From an uncultured Actinomycetes bacterium (GTDB lineage: Bacteria > Actinomycetota > Actinomycetes > Mycobacteriales > Mycobacteriaceae), in NCBI GenBank assembly GCA_903911165.1, contig CAIWCQ010000216.1:1-8965 (forward strand): a DNA stretch of 8,965 nt, in the 5' to 3' direction. A program made the position numbers and the translations under genes. Below the pieces are notes generated by a model. The model was not told the origin of the DNA and made no database searches. It saw nothing but the letters and a program-made list of their open reading frames with translations. Of this stretch, positions 1 through 5,071 are shown in pieces. The stretch's first letter is position 1. Each line of letters opens with the position of its first letter.

Positions 1-33
1 ACACTCTTTCCCTACACGACGCTCTTCCGATCT
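1..33 (+). other. Illumina sequencing adapter (contamination)
   Basis: These 33 bases match the Illumina TruSeq Read 1 / universal adapter 3' segment exactly (it begins ACACTCTTTCCC and ends GCTCTTCCGATCT). It is synthetic sequence left at the contig end and is not part of the genome. Read on the minus strand it encodes the familiar adapter-derived peptide DRKSVV. Any gene call crossing position 33 is unsafe, and the genome proper begins at about position 34. Confidence 0.98.
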
Positions 34-47
34 GGTTTGCGCCATAG

Positions 48-845
48 AGGTTCCCGCAGCAGTACCCGCCCCAACCCACCCAGCAATTCCCGCAGCAACC
101 GGACCCGGAAGAACCGTCGCGGCGCGATCCGTTGTCGATGATCCTCATCCTCGTGATCGTCACGGCGGTCGCATTGGCCGGTCTGCTGGGCGCGGAGTTG
201 TACGCCCGCCGCACCGCCGACTCGATCGTCGCCAAAGCTGTCAGCTGTGTGGTCAAGGACAGCGCGACCGCCTCGTTCGGGATGCGGCCGTTCCTGGTGC
301 AGCACTTCACCCACTCCTACCGCGACATGAAGGTCGAGACGGCCGGCAACCAGATCCGCGAGGCCAAAGGCATGAAGCTCAAGCTGACCCTCGATGACGT
401 CCGGATCAACCCCACCGCGGAGTCAGCCGGCACTCTCGGCGCGCTGGACGCCGACATCACCTGGTCCACCGAGGGCATCAAACAGACCGTGCAGGGCGTT
501 ATCCCGTTGCTGGGCGGGCTGGTCAACAATGTCACCGCCGACCCCGCCGACGGAACCCTGGAAATCCAGGCAGCGCTCGGCACCGTGACGGTCAGGCCGC
601 AGGTCGTTGATGACGGGCTGTCTCTGGAGGTGCTCAAGGTGAGCGGTCTGGGCTTCACGTTGCCCCGCGAAAGCGTGCAGCCCGCGCTGGACGTTTTCAC
701 CACCGCGTTGACCAAGAATCTGCCGATGGGCATTCGCGCCGAGAGCGTGGGCGTGACCGACGGTGGGGTCAGTGCCCGGTTCGTGACCCGAGACGCGACG
801 ATTCCGAATGGGCAGCAGGACGCCTGCTTCGCCGGAGTCGGCTAG
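48..845 (+). CDS. DUF2993 membrane-anchored lipid-binding-type protein (Rv0479c-like), 5' truncated
   Basis: The frame is open from 48 to a TAG at 843-845 (265 codons). It starts with a Pro/Gln-rich cytoplasmic segment (RFPQQYPPQP...), then one membrane helix (about residues 31-48, ILILVIVTAVALAGLLGAEL), then an exported DUF2993 domain containing SFGMRPFLVQHF and the LKLTLDDVRI strand. The family includes LmeA, a phospholipid-binding envelope protein; the ligand here is unknown. Position and architecture match M. tuberculosis Rv0479c. The only start codon in frame before the helix is TTG at 132, but the Pro/Gln-rich coding pattern continues upstream of it. The true start is therefore probably lost off the contig end. 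An in-frame TAG at 45-47, only 12 bases after the adapter, is probably a low-quality contig-end error. The gene converges on the DUF2599 gene with a 4-bp overlap. Confidence 0.85.
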   Translation, partial: RFPQQYPPQPTQQFPQQPDPEEPSRRDPLSMILILVIVTAVALAGLLGAELYARRTADSIVAKAVSCVVKDSATASFGMRPFLVQHFTHSYRDMKVETAGNQIREAKGMKLKLTLDDVRINPTAESAGTLGALDADITWSTEGIKQTVQGVIPLLGGLVNNVTADPADGTLEIQAALGTVTVRPQVVDDGLSLEVLKVSGLGFTLPRESVQPALDVFTTALTKNLPMGIRAESVGVTDGGVSARFVTRDATIPNGQQDACFAGVG

Positions 846-1291
846 AGAACCTCTTCGGCGCCGCCCGGATTACACCGGGACGCCACCATCGCGTCGTCGT
901 CGACAAAGGGCCGCCAGGCCTCGAGGTTCCAACTGGTCTTGCCGGGCTGGGCCAACTCGGCGAAATGCCAGTGACAGATGAACTGGGCGCGCATATTCGG
1001 GCTGTCGGCCTCCGGCGCCCACGCCAGCACTTCACGCCAGGCCTGCTCGGACTGGACAGTGCTCTTGTCCAGTTGGCCGGCCACGACCCGGCCCGCCGTG
1101 CTGGGATAGACCCGCAGGCTGGCCAGGCCGGTGGTGCCGGCCCAGCCGACGTGGTCGATGTAAGGCCCGACGTGGTCGATGTAAGGCCCGCTGAGGTCCT
1201 CGGCGGCCGCGACGGGCGCCAGAGGTGCCAGGGGTGCCAGGGGTGCCAGTGGAAAAGCCAGCAGCAGCACGGCCAACGGCAGTCCACGCAT
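842..1291 (-). CDS. Secreted DUF2599 protein (Rv0477-like)
   Basis: This encodes 149 aa, close to the roughly 148 aa of M. tuberculosis Rv0477. A signal peptide covers residues 1-30 (MRGLPLAVLLLAF, then a PLAPLAPLAP repeat), with likely cleavage after VAAA. The mature part carries the DUF2599 hallmark C-terminus: QFICHWHFA, WNLEAWRPFV and CNPGG. Cys106 and Cys140 could form a disulfide after export. The function is unknown. ATG at 1291 was chosen because the hydrophobic signal starts there; AGGGGAAG lies about 11 nt upstream, inside the preceding gene. A longer in-frame extension to 1435 would put an Arg-rich segment before the signal and cover the DUF2516 gene, so I rejected it. Only 2 nt separate this start from the DUF2516 stop, suggesting coupled translation. 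GPYIDHV is duplicated in tandem at residues 35-48. Confidence 0.88.
   Translation of the reverse strand: MRGLPLAVLLLAFPLAPLAPLAPLAPVAAAEDLSGPYIDHVGPYIDHVGWAGTTGLASLRVYPSTAGRVVAGQLDKSTVQSEQAWREVLAWAPEADSPNMRAQFICHWHFAELAQPGKTSWNLEAWRPFVDDDAMVASRCNPGGAEEVL
1146..1190. repeat. 21-bp tandem duplication inside the DUF2599 gene
   Basis: The unit GACGTGGTCGATGTAAGGCC(C) at 1148-1168 is repeated exactly at 1169-1189. The match extends to 1146-1190. It keeps the frame and duplicates the heptapeptide GPYIDHV just after the signal peptide. Confidence 0.95.
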
Positions 1292-1293
1292 GA

Positions 1294-1575
1294 TCAGCGC
1301 GACTTCCCCTGAACTTCCAACAGTTTGGGACGGACGTCCACCAGATAGACGCCGGCGGCGACCGCGGCGATCACCACGCCGGTCACTCCCAGCACCCAGG
1401 ACAGCAGGCCAGCGACACCGAGGATGCCCAGCCACTTCGGCTTGGTTAACTTATCGGCGGCGGGATAGGCATCAGGCCGTTGCCTGGCGGCGTTGACGAA
1501 CGCGAAAGCGGTCACCGCGAAGACCGCCCACGAAAGAAAAACAAGGACGACACCCGCCAGACCTTCAAGCCTCAT
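1294..1575 (-). CDS. DUF2516 small membrane protein (Rv0476-like)
   Basis: This encodes 93 aa, slightly longer than Rv0476 of M. tuberculosis (about 87 aa). An N-terminal membrane helix spans about residues 5-28. It is followed by the family motif [20 protein letters not shown] (residues 30-49), then hydrophobic residues 50-78 that could form one or two helices, ending in [13 protein letters not shown]. The motif and the VYLVDVRP tail are typical of DUF2516. The function is unknown. ATG at 1575 is the start. There is no strong ribosome binding site, but TACCCT ends 7 nt before the ATG, the geometry of a mycobacterial leaderless transcript. It lies downstream of hbhA across a hairpin, and 2 nt upstream of the DUF2599 gene, with which it probably forms a two-gene unit. 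Confidence 0.88.
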   Translation of the reverse strand: MRLEGLAGVVLVFLSWAVFAVTAFAFVNAARQRPDAYPAADKLTKPKWLGILGVAGLLSWVLGVTGVVIAAVAAGVYLVDVRPKLLEVQGKSR

Positions 1576-1582
1576 GGCTTCA

Positions 1583-1588
1583 AGGGTA
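1583..1588 (-). promoter_or_regulatory. Candidate -10 element, leaderless start of DUF2516 gene
   Basis: On the minus strand TACCCT (TANNNT pattern) is followed by 7 nt and then ATG at 1575, so a transcript starting at or next to the ATG is predicted. There is no recognisable -35 box, which is common for mycobacterial promoters. This is inference from spacing only. Confidence 0.4.
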
Positions 1589-1610
1589 GGCGGGTGCCGT
1601 CTCGTCGTCG

Positions 1611-1632
1611 AACCCGGTGGTTCTACCGGGTT
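1611..1632 (-). terminator. Hairpin immediately after hbhA
   Basis: A perfect 8-bp inverted repeat (AACCCGGT, 6-nt loop, ACCGGGTT) begins directly after the hbhA TAA. On the minus strand it is not followed by a T-run, as is often seen for mycobacterial hairpins. On the plus strand it is followed by TTTTACTT, so it would also look like a terminator for antisense transcripts entering hbhA. The likely role is termination or 3'-end protection of hbhA mRNA. Confidence 0.6.
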
Positions 1633-2400
1633 TTACTTCTGGGTGACCCGCTTGGCCGGAGCCCGCTTGACGGTCTTCTTGACGGTCCGCTTGACCGCCC
1701 TGGCCGGAGCCTTGCGAGCCGGAGCCTTGCGAGCCGGAGCCTTGCGAGCCACGACCTTCTTGATGGCCTTCTTGGCCGGAGCCTTGCGGGCCGGAGCCTT
1801 CTTGACGGCCTTCTTGACGGCCTTCTTGACGGCCTTCTTGACGGTCTTCTTGGCCGGAGCCTTGCGGGCCGGAGCCTTCTTGACAGCCTTGACGGCCTTC
1901 TTGATGGCCTTGCGGGCCGGGGTCTTCTTGACCGGGAGGTCAACGCCGACCAGCTTGGCGGCACGCTCGCCGACCGCGCGAGTCTGCGCCGACACGTTGC
2001 CCAACGCCTCCTGAGTCAGCTCGACGGCCTGGTCGACGTAACCCTCGACACGGTCGGCGGCTTCCTTGAAGTCCTGCTGACCCATCAGCCGATCGATAGC
2101 GGCTTCGCCGCGCTCCACCAGGGAGTTGTAGGTCTCGGTGGCGTCGTCGAGAAACTCCTCCGCCGCCCTTCGCAACTCCTCGGTGCTCAGCTTCTCGCGC
2201 AGTTCGGCGGGCCGCTTCGGCAGCTTCTCCTGCAGCCGGGTCAACGCGGCGCGACGGTCATCCATCCGGTCGCCGGCCACATCGGCCCGATCCCGAAGGT
2301 TGCTCAGGATCTCGTTGACGGTCGCAAGAGCGAGGTCGGCGGCGCCGACCGCGGCCAGAAGCGGTGCCTTCAGTTCTTCAACGGTGTTGTACTCAGCCAT
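1633..2400 (-). CDS. hbhA: Heparin-binding haemagglutinin HbhA, long-tailed
   Basis: HbhA is a surface adhesin of mycobacteria that binds sulfated glycans such as heparan sulfate and promotes attachment to epithelial cells; it has also been linked to bacterial aggregation and lipid inclusions. The start [20 protein letters not shown] is the classic HbhA N-terminus, with AAAGGAG 10 nt upstream of ATG 2400. An upstream in-frame extension to 2496 runs through the untranslated leader and was rejected. Residues 1-110 form a charged, helical, coiled-coil-like domain, followed by a linker to about 156. Residues 157-255 are almost entirely Lys/Ala/Pro/Val/Arg (about 33 Lys in 99 residues), with repeated [12 protein letters not shown] and [10 protein letters not shown] units. 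This is the glycan-binding domain, normally methylated on lysines. At 255 aa it is longer than M. tuberculosis HbhA (199 aa), and nearly all the excess is tail. There is no signal peptide, as is usual for HbhA. Confidence 0.96.
   Translation of the reverse strand: MAEYNTVEELKAPLLAAVGAADLALATVNEILSNLRDRADVAGDRMDDRRAALTRLQEKLPKRPAELREKLSTEELRRAAEEFLDDATETYNSLVERGEAAIDRLMGQQDFKEAADRVEGYVDQAVELTQEALGNVSAQTRAVGERAAKLVGVDLPVKKTPARKAIKKAVKAVKKAPARKAPAKKTVKKAVKKAVKKAVKKAPARKAPAKKAIKKVVARKAPARKAPARKAPARAVKRTVKKTVKRAPAKRVTQK
1655..1932. repeat. Low-complexity repeats encoding the HbhA tail
   Basis: On the plus strand the segment is built from near-identical 12-mers TTCTTGACGGCC (four almost perfect copies in a row at about 1800-1850) and 15-mers GCCGGAGCCTTGCGA (tandem copies at about 1700-1750). 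These encode VKKA and ARKAP units. Such DNA is prone to slippage and to short-read assembly collapse, so tail length may vary between strains or be misassembled. Confidence 0.85.
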
Positions 2401-2431
2401 TTCACTGGCTCCTTTCGATTCATTTTCTGTG

Positions 2432-2450
2432 ATGATTCTTTTGGGATCAT
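2432..2450. promoter_or_regulatory. Imperfect inverted repeat in the hbhA leader
   Basis: Arms ATGATTC and GGATCAT (one T.G pair) flank a 5-nt centre in the AT-rich leader between the XRE gene and hbhA. It is a candidate operator or RNA hairpin about 30 nt upstream of the hbhA start. The 95-bp leader (2401-2495) has no TA dinucleotide on either strand and so cannot contain a TANNNT -10 box. hbhA is therefore probably read from a promoter further upstream. Confidence 0.35.
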
Positions 2451-2495
2451 GCGGTGGTGATTGAACAGCGTTGCGCTGCCGCTCGGTGAAGCCCA

Positions 2496-2888
2496 CTATC
2501 CGGTGGGCAACTCCTCCTGTGCAGCCCCGTTCTGCAAGCAGAACGACGTATAGATGTCGAGCAGCGCGCGCTTCTGCCGCTCGTTGATCGCGGAGTCCGC
2601 GACGATCGCATCCGGCACCTGGCTCTGCTGCCCGGGCTCAAGAAAGCCGGCCCGGACGTAGAGCACCTCGGCTGACAGCCGCAGCGCCTTGGCGATCTGG
2701 TTGAGCACCTCGGCCGAGGGCTTGCGCAGTCCTCGTTCGATTTGGCTCAGATAAGGGTTGCTCACACCCGCCCGTTCGGCGAGTTGTCGCACCGACACCT
2801 GAGCAGACTCGCGCTGGGTTCGGATGAAGCTGCCGATATCTTGCGCGGCATTGGTCACCACGGCAGAGATATCACCATCCTGCGGCAC
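2496..2888 (-). CDS. XRE-family transcriptional regulator (Rv0474-like)
   Basis: This 130-aa DNA-binding protein has a Cro/CI-type helix-turn-helix at residues 19-74: [26 protein letters not shown], then recognition helix [15 protein letters not shown]. The C-terminal 55 residues (FLEPGQQSQ..., [16 protein letters not shown]) form a short family-specific tail with one Cys (C117). It is the Rv0474 counterpart by sequence style and by its position immediately upstream of hbhA. Rv0474 has been described as a copper-responsive repressor in M. tuberculosis; whether that holds here is unknown. The start is GTG at 2888, supported by AAGGGAGA about 7 nt upstream. Its own promoter appears at 2934-2962, and with no -10 motif before hbhA the two genes are probably co-transcribed. 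Confidence 0.9.
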   Translation of the reverse strand: MPQDGDISAVVTNAAQDIGSFIRTQRESAQVSVRQLAERAGVSNPYLSQIERGLRKPSAEVLNQIAKALRLSAEVLYVRAGFLEPGQQSQVPDAIVADSAINERQKRALLDIYTSFCLQNGAAQEELPTG

Positions 2889-2933
2889 GGCTCGTCTCCC
2901 TTGCGAATTAGCTGTCGGTGTCGGACAAACCTC

Positions 2934-2962
2934 ACGATACCCGCTAGTGCTAACTATTGCAA
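2934..2962 (-). promoter_or_regulatory. Promoter of the XRE regulator (and probably hbhA)
   Basis: On the minus strand a -35-like TTGCAA (2962-2957) is separated by exactly 17 bp from a -10 TATCGT (2939-2934). The predicted transcript starts near 2927, leaving a leader of about 39 nt that contains the AAGGGAGA ribosome binding site. The spacer and flanks carry repeated CTAGC/TTAGC words. The arms CGCTAG (2942-2947) and CTAGCG (2970-2975) are exact inverted repeats bracketing the -35 box, which makes an autoregulatory operator plausible. Confidence 0.6.
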
Positions 2963-2979
2963 GCGCCTGCTAGCGCAGC

Positions 2980-4320
2980 TCAGAATAGTAATTTGGCGAT
3001 CGAGTAGATGGCCAGACCAGCCAGCGCGCCCACCACCGTGCCATTGATCCGGATGAACTGTAGGTCCCGCCCGACGTGCAGTTCGATGCGACGGCTGGCC
3101 TCCTCGGCGTCCCAACGTTCGATCGTGTCGGTGATGATCGCCGTTGCCTCCCCGCCGTACTGCTCGACAAGATGCCGCGCCCCCCGTACAACCCAGTTGT
3201 CCACTTTGTCGCGCAGTTCGGCATCGTCGCGCAACGACTCCCCGATCCGCACCACCGAATCCGTGATGCGGGCGCGCAGGGCGCTGGACGGATCATCGAC
3301 GCCCTCCAACACGAGCCTTTTGAGTGTCTTCCACGCGGTCTCGGCGGCGCGGGTGACCTCGTCGCGGGCCATCAGTTGGTCCTTGATGGCGTCAGCGCGC
3401 GCGATCGTCGCCCCGTCGTTTTGCAGATCGTCGGCGAACTCGAACAAGAACCGGTTGGCCGACTGCCTCAACTCATGGTTGGGGTTGCGACGCACCTTGT
3501 CGGTGAAGTCCATCAACTCGCGATGGATGCGATCGCCCACCAGGTTGTCAACGAACCGTGGCGACCAAGTCGGCGAGTCCCGAGTGACGACGCGTTCAAT
3601 CGTCTCGCCGGCGTTCAGCGACCACTCAAAGGCACGATCGCACAGCAACTGGATGAGCGCCTCCTGCCGATTCTCGGCCAGTAGCGATGCCAATACCCGG
3701 CCGGCCGGCGGACCCCACTGCGGCTCGGCCAGCCTCTTGACGATCGTCCGGTCGATGACCTGCTGGATGTCCTCGTCGTTGAGCAACTCCACCACCGCGC
3801 GCAACGCGGTGGAGGCTTCGGTGGCCACCCGGGACGCATGCCGCGGCTCGGAGAGCCACTTGCCCACCCGGCCGCCAATCTCGGCGTCGCGCAGCTTGGC
3901 CTCGACGATGTCCGGCGACATGAAATTCTCCCGGACAAAGGCGCCGAGCCCCTCACCAAGCTGGTCTTTCTTGCGCGGAATGATCGCGGTGTGCGGAATC
4001 TTGAGCCCAAGAGGGTGCCGAAACAGCGCCGTGACCGCGAACCAGTCTGCCAAGGCACCAATCATGCCGGCCTCGGCGGCCGCGCCCAGATAGCCGAGCC
4101 AGCCCGGCCCACCTTGGGCCTGGCCCCACCGGCAGGCCAGGAAGATCACCGTCGCGCCCACCAGGAAGCCCAGCGCCACGGCCTTCATCCGGCGCAGATT
4201 GCGCAGGCGCTCGGCGTCGGTCTCGGGATCCGCGCTGGCAAACGATTCGGCCAAAGACGTCCCGGCGTCGACGGGGCGGCGGGCAAAGCTGGGTTCGGCT
4301 ACCACACCTCCATCATCCAC
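2980..4320 (-). CDS. DUF445 membrane protein (Rv0473-like)
   Basis: This 446-aa protein belongs to the DUF445 (YjiN-like) family, whose function is not established. Visible parts are a charged N-terminus (1-46), membrane helix 1 (about 47-63, AVALGFLVGATVIFLAC), a second hydrophobic segment (about 76-100, YLGAAAEAGMIGALADWFAVTALF) and the family signature IPHTAIIPRKKDQLGEGLG (108-126). A long helical, charged middle region follows, ending in a C-terminal helix (about 425-446, VVGALAGLAIYSIAKLLF). The start is GTG at 4320 with only a weak Shine-Dalgarno sequence. A GTG five codons on has GGAGG too close to it to be functional. It is the first gene of the leftward series, divergent from the tetR gene 37 bp away. 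Its stop lies 91 bp before the XRE gene, which has its own promoter. Confidence 0.9.
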   Translation of the reverse strand: MDDGGVVAEPSFARRPVDAGTSLAESFASADPETDAERLRNLRRMKAVALGFLVGATVIFLACRWGQAQGGPGWLGYLGAAAEAGMIGALADWFAVTALFRHPLGLKIPHTAIIPRKKDQLGEGLGAFVRENFMSPDIVEAKLRDAEIGGRVGKWLSEPRHASRVATEASTALRAVVELLNDEDIQQVIDRTIVKRLAEPQWGPPAGRVLASLLAENRQEALIQLLCDRAFEWSLNAGETIERVVTRDSPTWSPRFVDNLVGDRIHRELMDFTDKVRRNPNHELRQSANRFLFEFADDLQNDGATIARADAIKDQLMARDEVTRAAETAWKTLKRLVLEGVDDPSSALRARITDSVVRIGESLRDDAELRDKVDNWVVRGARHLVEQYGGEATAIITDTIERWDAEEASRRIELHVGRDLQFIRINGTVVGALAGLAIYSIAKLLF

Positions 4321-4357
4321 ATACCCGTAGACTGCACCAGGAAATGGGACGGATCAG
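4321..4357. promoter_or_regulatory. Divergent promoter region between DUF445 gene and madR
   Basis: Only 37 bp separate two divergent starts (GTG 4320 leftward, ATG 4358 rightward), so the control signals of both genes must overlap each other or the coding ends. On the plus strand TAGACT (4328-4333) fits TANNNT and predicts a start near 4340, about 18 nt before the ATG; GGGACGG at 4346-4352 is a modest ribosome binding site. A TetR protein binding here could control both genes, but I see no convincing palindrome in the gap. Confidence 0.45.
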
Positions 4358-5062
4358 ATGAGTGTGACGCACCAGATCAGCCCCGCCGTGACCAAGACCG
4401 ACGGGCGCAAGCGCCGGTGGCACCGCCATAAGGTGGAACGGCGCACCGAACTCGTCGACGGCGCACTGGATGCGGTCCGGCGCCGAGGCCGCGACGTCAG
4501 CATGGACGAGATCGCCGCGGACATCGGGGTGTCCAAGACGGTGCTGTACCGGTACTTCGTCGACAAAAACGACCTGACCACGGCCGTCATGATGCGGTTC
4601 GCGCAAACCACCCTGATTCCCAGCCTTGCCGCCGCGCTGGCCACCGACCTCGACGGCTTCGAACTGACCCACGAAATCGTCCGCGCCTACGTCGAGACAG
4701 TCGCGGCCGAGCCCGAGCCCTACCGGTTCGTGATGGCGAACAGTTCGGTGAGTAAGAACAAGGTCATCGCCGATTCCGAACGGATGATCGCCCGGATGCT
4801 GGCCCTGGTGCTGCGCCACCGCATGAGGGCAGTCGGTATGGACACCCGCGGGGTGGAACCCTGGGCCTTCATGATCGTCGGCGGTGTGCAACTGGCGACC
4901 CACTCCTGGATGTCGGATCCCCGCATGACGAGCTCCGACCTGATCGACTACCTGACCATGATGTGCTGGGGTTCGCTGTGCGGCATCGTCGAAGCGGGCG
5001 GATCGCTGCAGATCTTCAACTCCACGCCCCACCCCGCCCCGGTGCTGCCGTCGATCCCCTAG
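4358..5062 (+). CDS. madR: TetR-family regulator, MadR-like (Rv0472c-like)
   Basis: This 234-aa protein has the same length as I recall for Rv0472c. Its N-terminal TetR domain shows the helix-turn-helix MDEIAADIGVSKTVLYRYF (residues 49-67), followed by DKNDL. The basic lead-in GRKRRWHRHKVERRTELVDGAL matches the family. The ligand-binding half (about 75-220) is all-helical, with MMRFAQTTLIPSL and a TetR-like C-terminal helix WAFMIVGGVQLATHSW. In mycobacteria the Rv0472c orthologue MadR represses the acyl-ACP desaturase genes desA1 and desA2 and is released by acyl-CoA, tuning mycolic acid desaturation. The desaturase genes are not in this window, so the main targets would lie elsewhere. It is divergent from the DUF445 gene and 9 bp upstream of ppk2. 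Assignment to MadR rests on sequence style and synteny. Confidence 0.85.
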   Translation: MSVTHQISPAVTKTDGRKRRWHRHKVERRTELVDGALDAVRRRGRDVSMDEIAADIGVSKTVLYRYFVDKNDLTTAVMMRFAQTTLIPSLAAALATDLDGFELTHEIVRAYVETVAAEPEPYRFVMANSSVSKNKVIADSERMIARMLALVLRHRMRAVGMDTRGVEPWAFMIVGGVQLATHSWMSDPRMTSSDLIDYLTMMCWGSLCGIVEAGGSLQIFNSTPHPAPVLPSIP

Positions 5063-5071
5063 TCTGGCGCT
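5060..5071 (+). promoter_or_regulatory. Candidate leaderless promoter of ppk2
   Basis: TAGTCT (5060-5065) fits the mycobacterial -10 TANNNT and is followed by 6 nt (GGCGCT), then ATG at 5072. This is the spacing expected if transcription starts on the A of the ATG. There is no purine-rich ribosome binding site in front of ppk2. The first three bases of the hexamer are the TAG stop of madR. Confidence 0.5.

Noticed and set aside
12..314. Minus-strand open frame at the left edge
   Set aside because: It reads into the adapter (ends DRKSVV) and is antisense to the DUF2993 coding region.
1292..1435. N-terminal extension of the DUF2599 protein to 1435
   Set aside because: It adds 48 Arg-rich residues ahead of a clear signal peptide and overlaps the DUF2516 gene.
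1655..1932. Regular repeats resembling a CRISPR-like array
   Set aside because: The repeats are 12-15 nt, in frame and protein-coding (HbhA tail), without spacers.
1480..2460. Long plus-strand open frame opposite hbhA, rich in LLDG and LASR repeats
   Set aside because: It is the reverse-strand shadow of the repetitive hbhA tail. hbhA on the minus strand has the recognised family sequence and a ribosome binding site.
2401..2496. N-terminal extension of HbhA to 2496
   Set aside because: [10 protein letters not shown] at 2400 is the conserved HbhA start with a good ribosome binding site; upstream codons are the untranslated leader.
3008..4093. 361-codon plus-strand open frame opposite the DUF445 gene
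   Set aside because: Ser/Arg-rich composition with no family features. It is a high-GC antisense shadow of a clear DUF445 protein.
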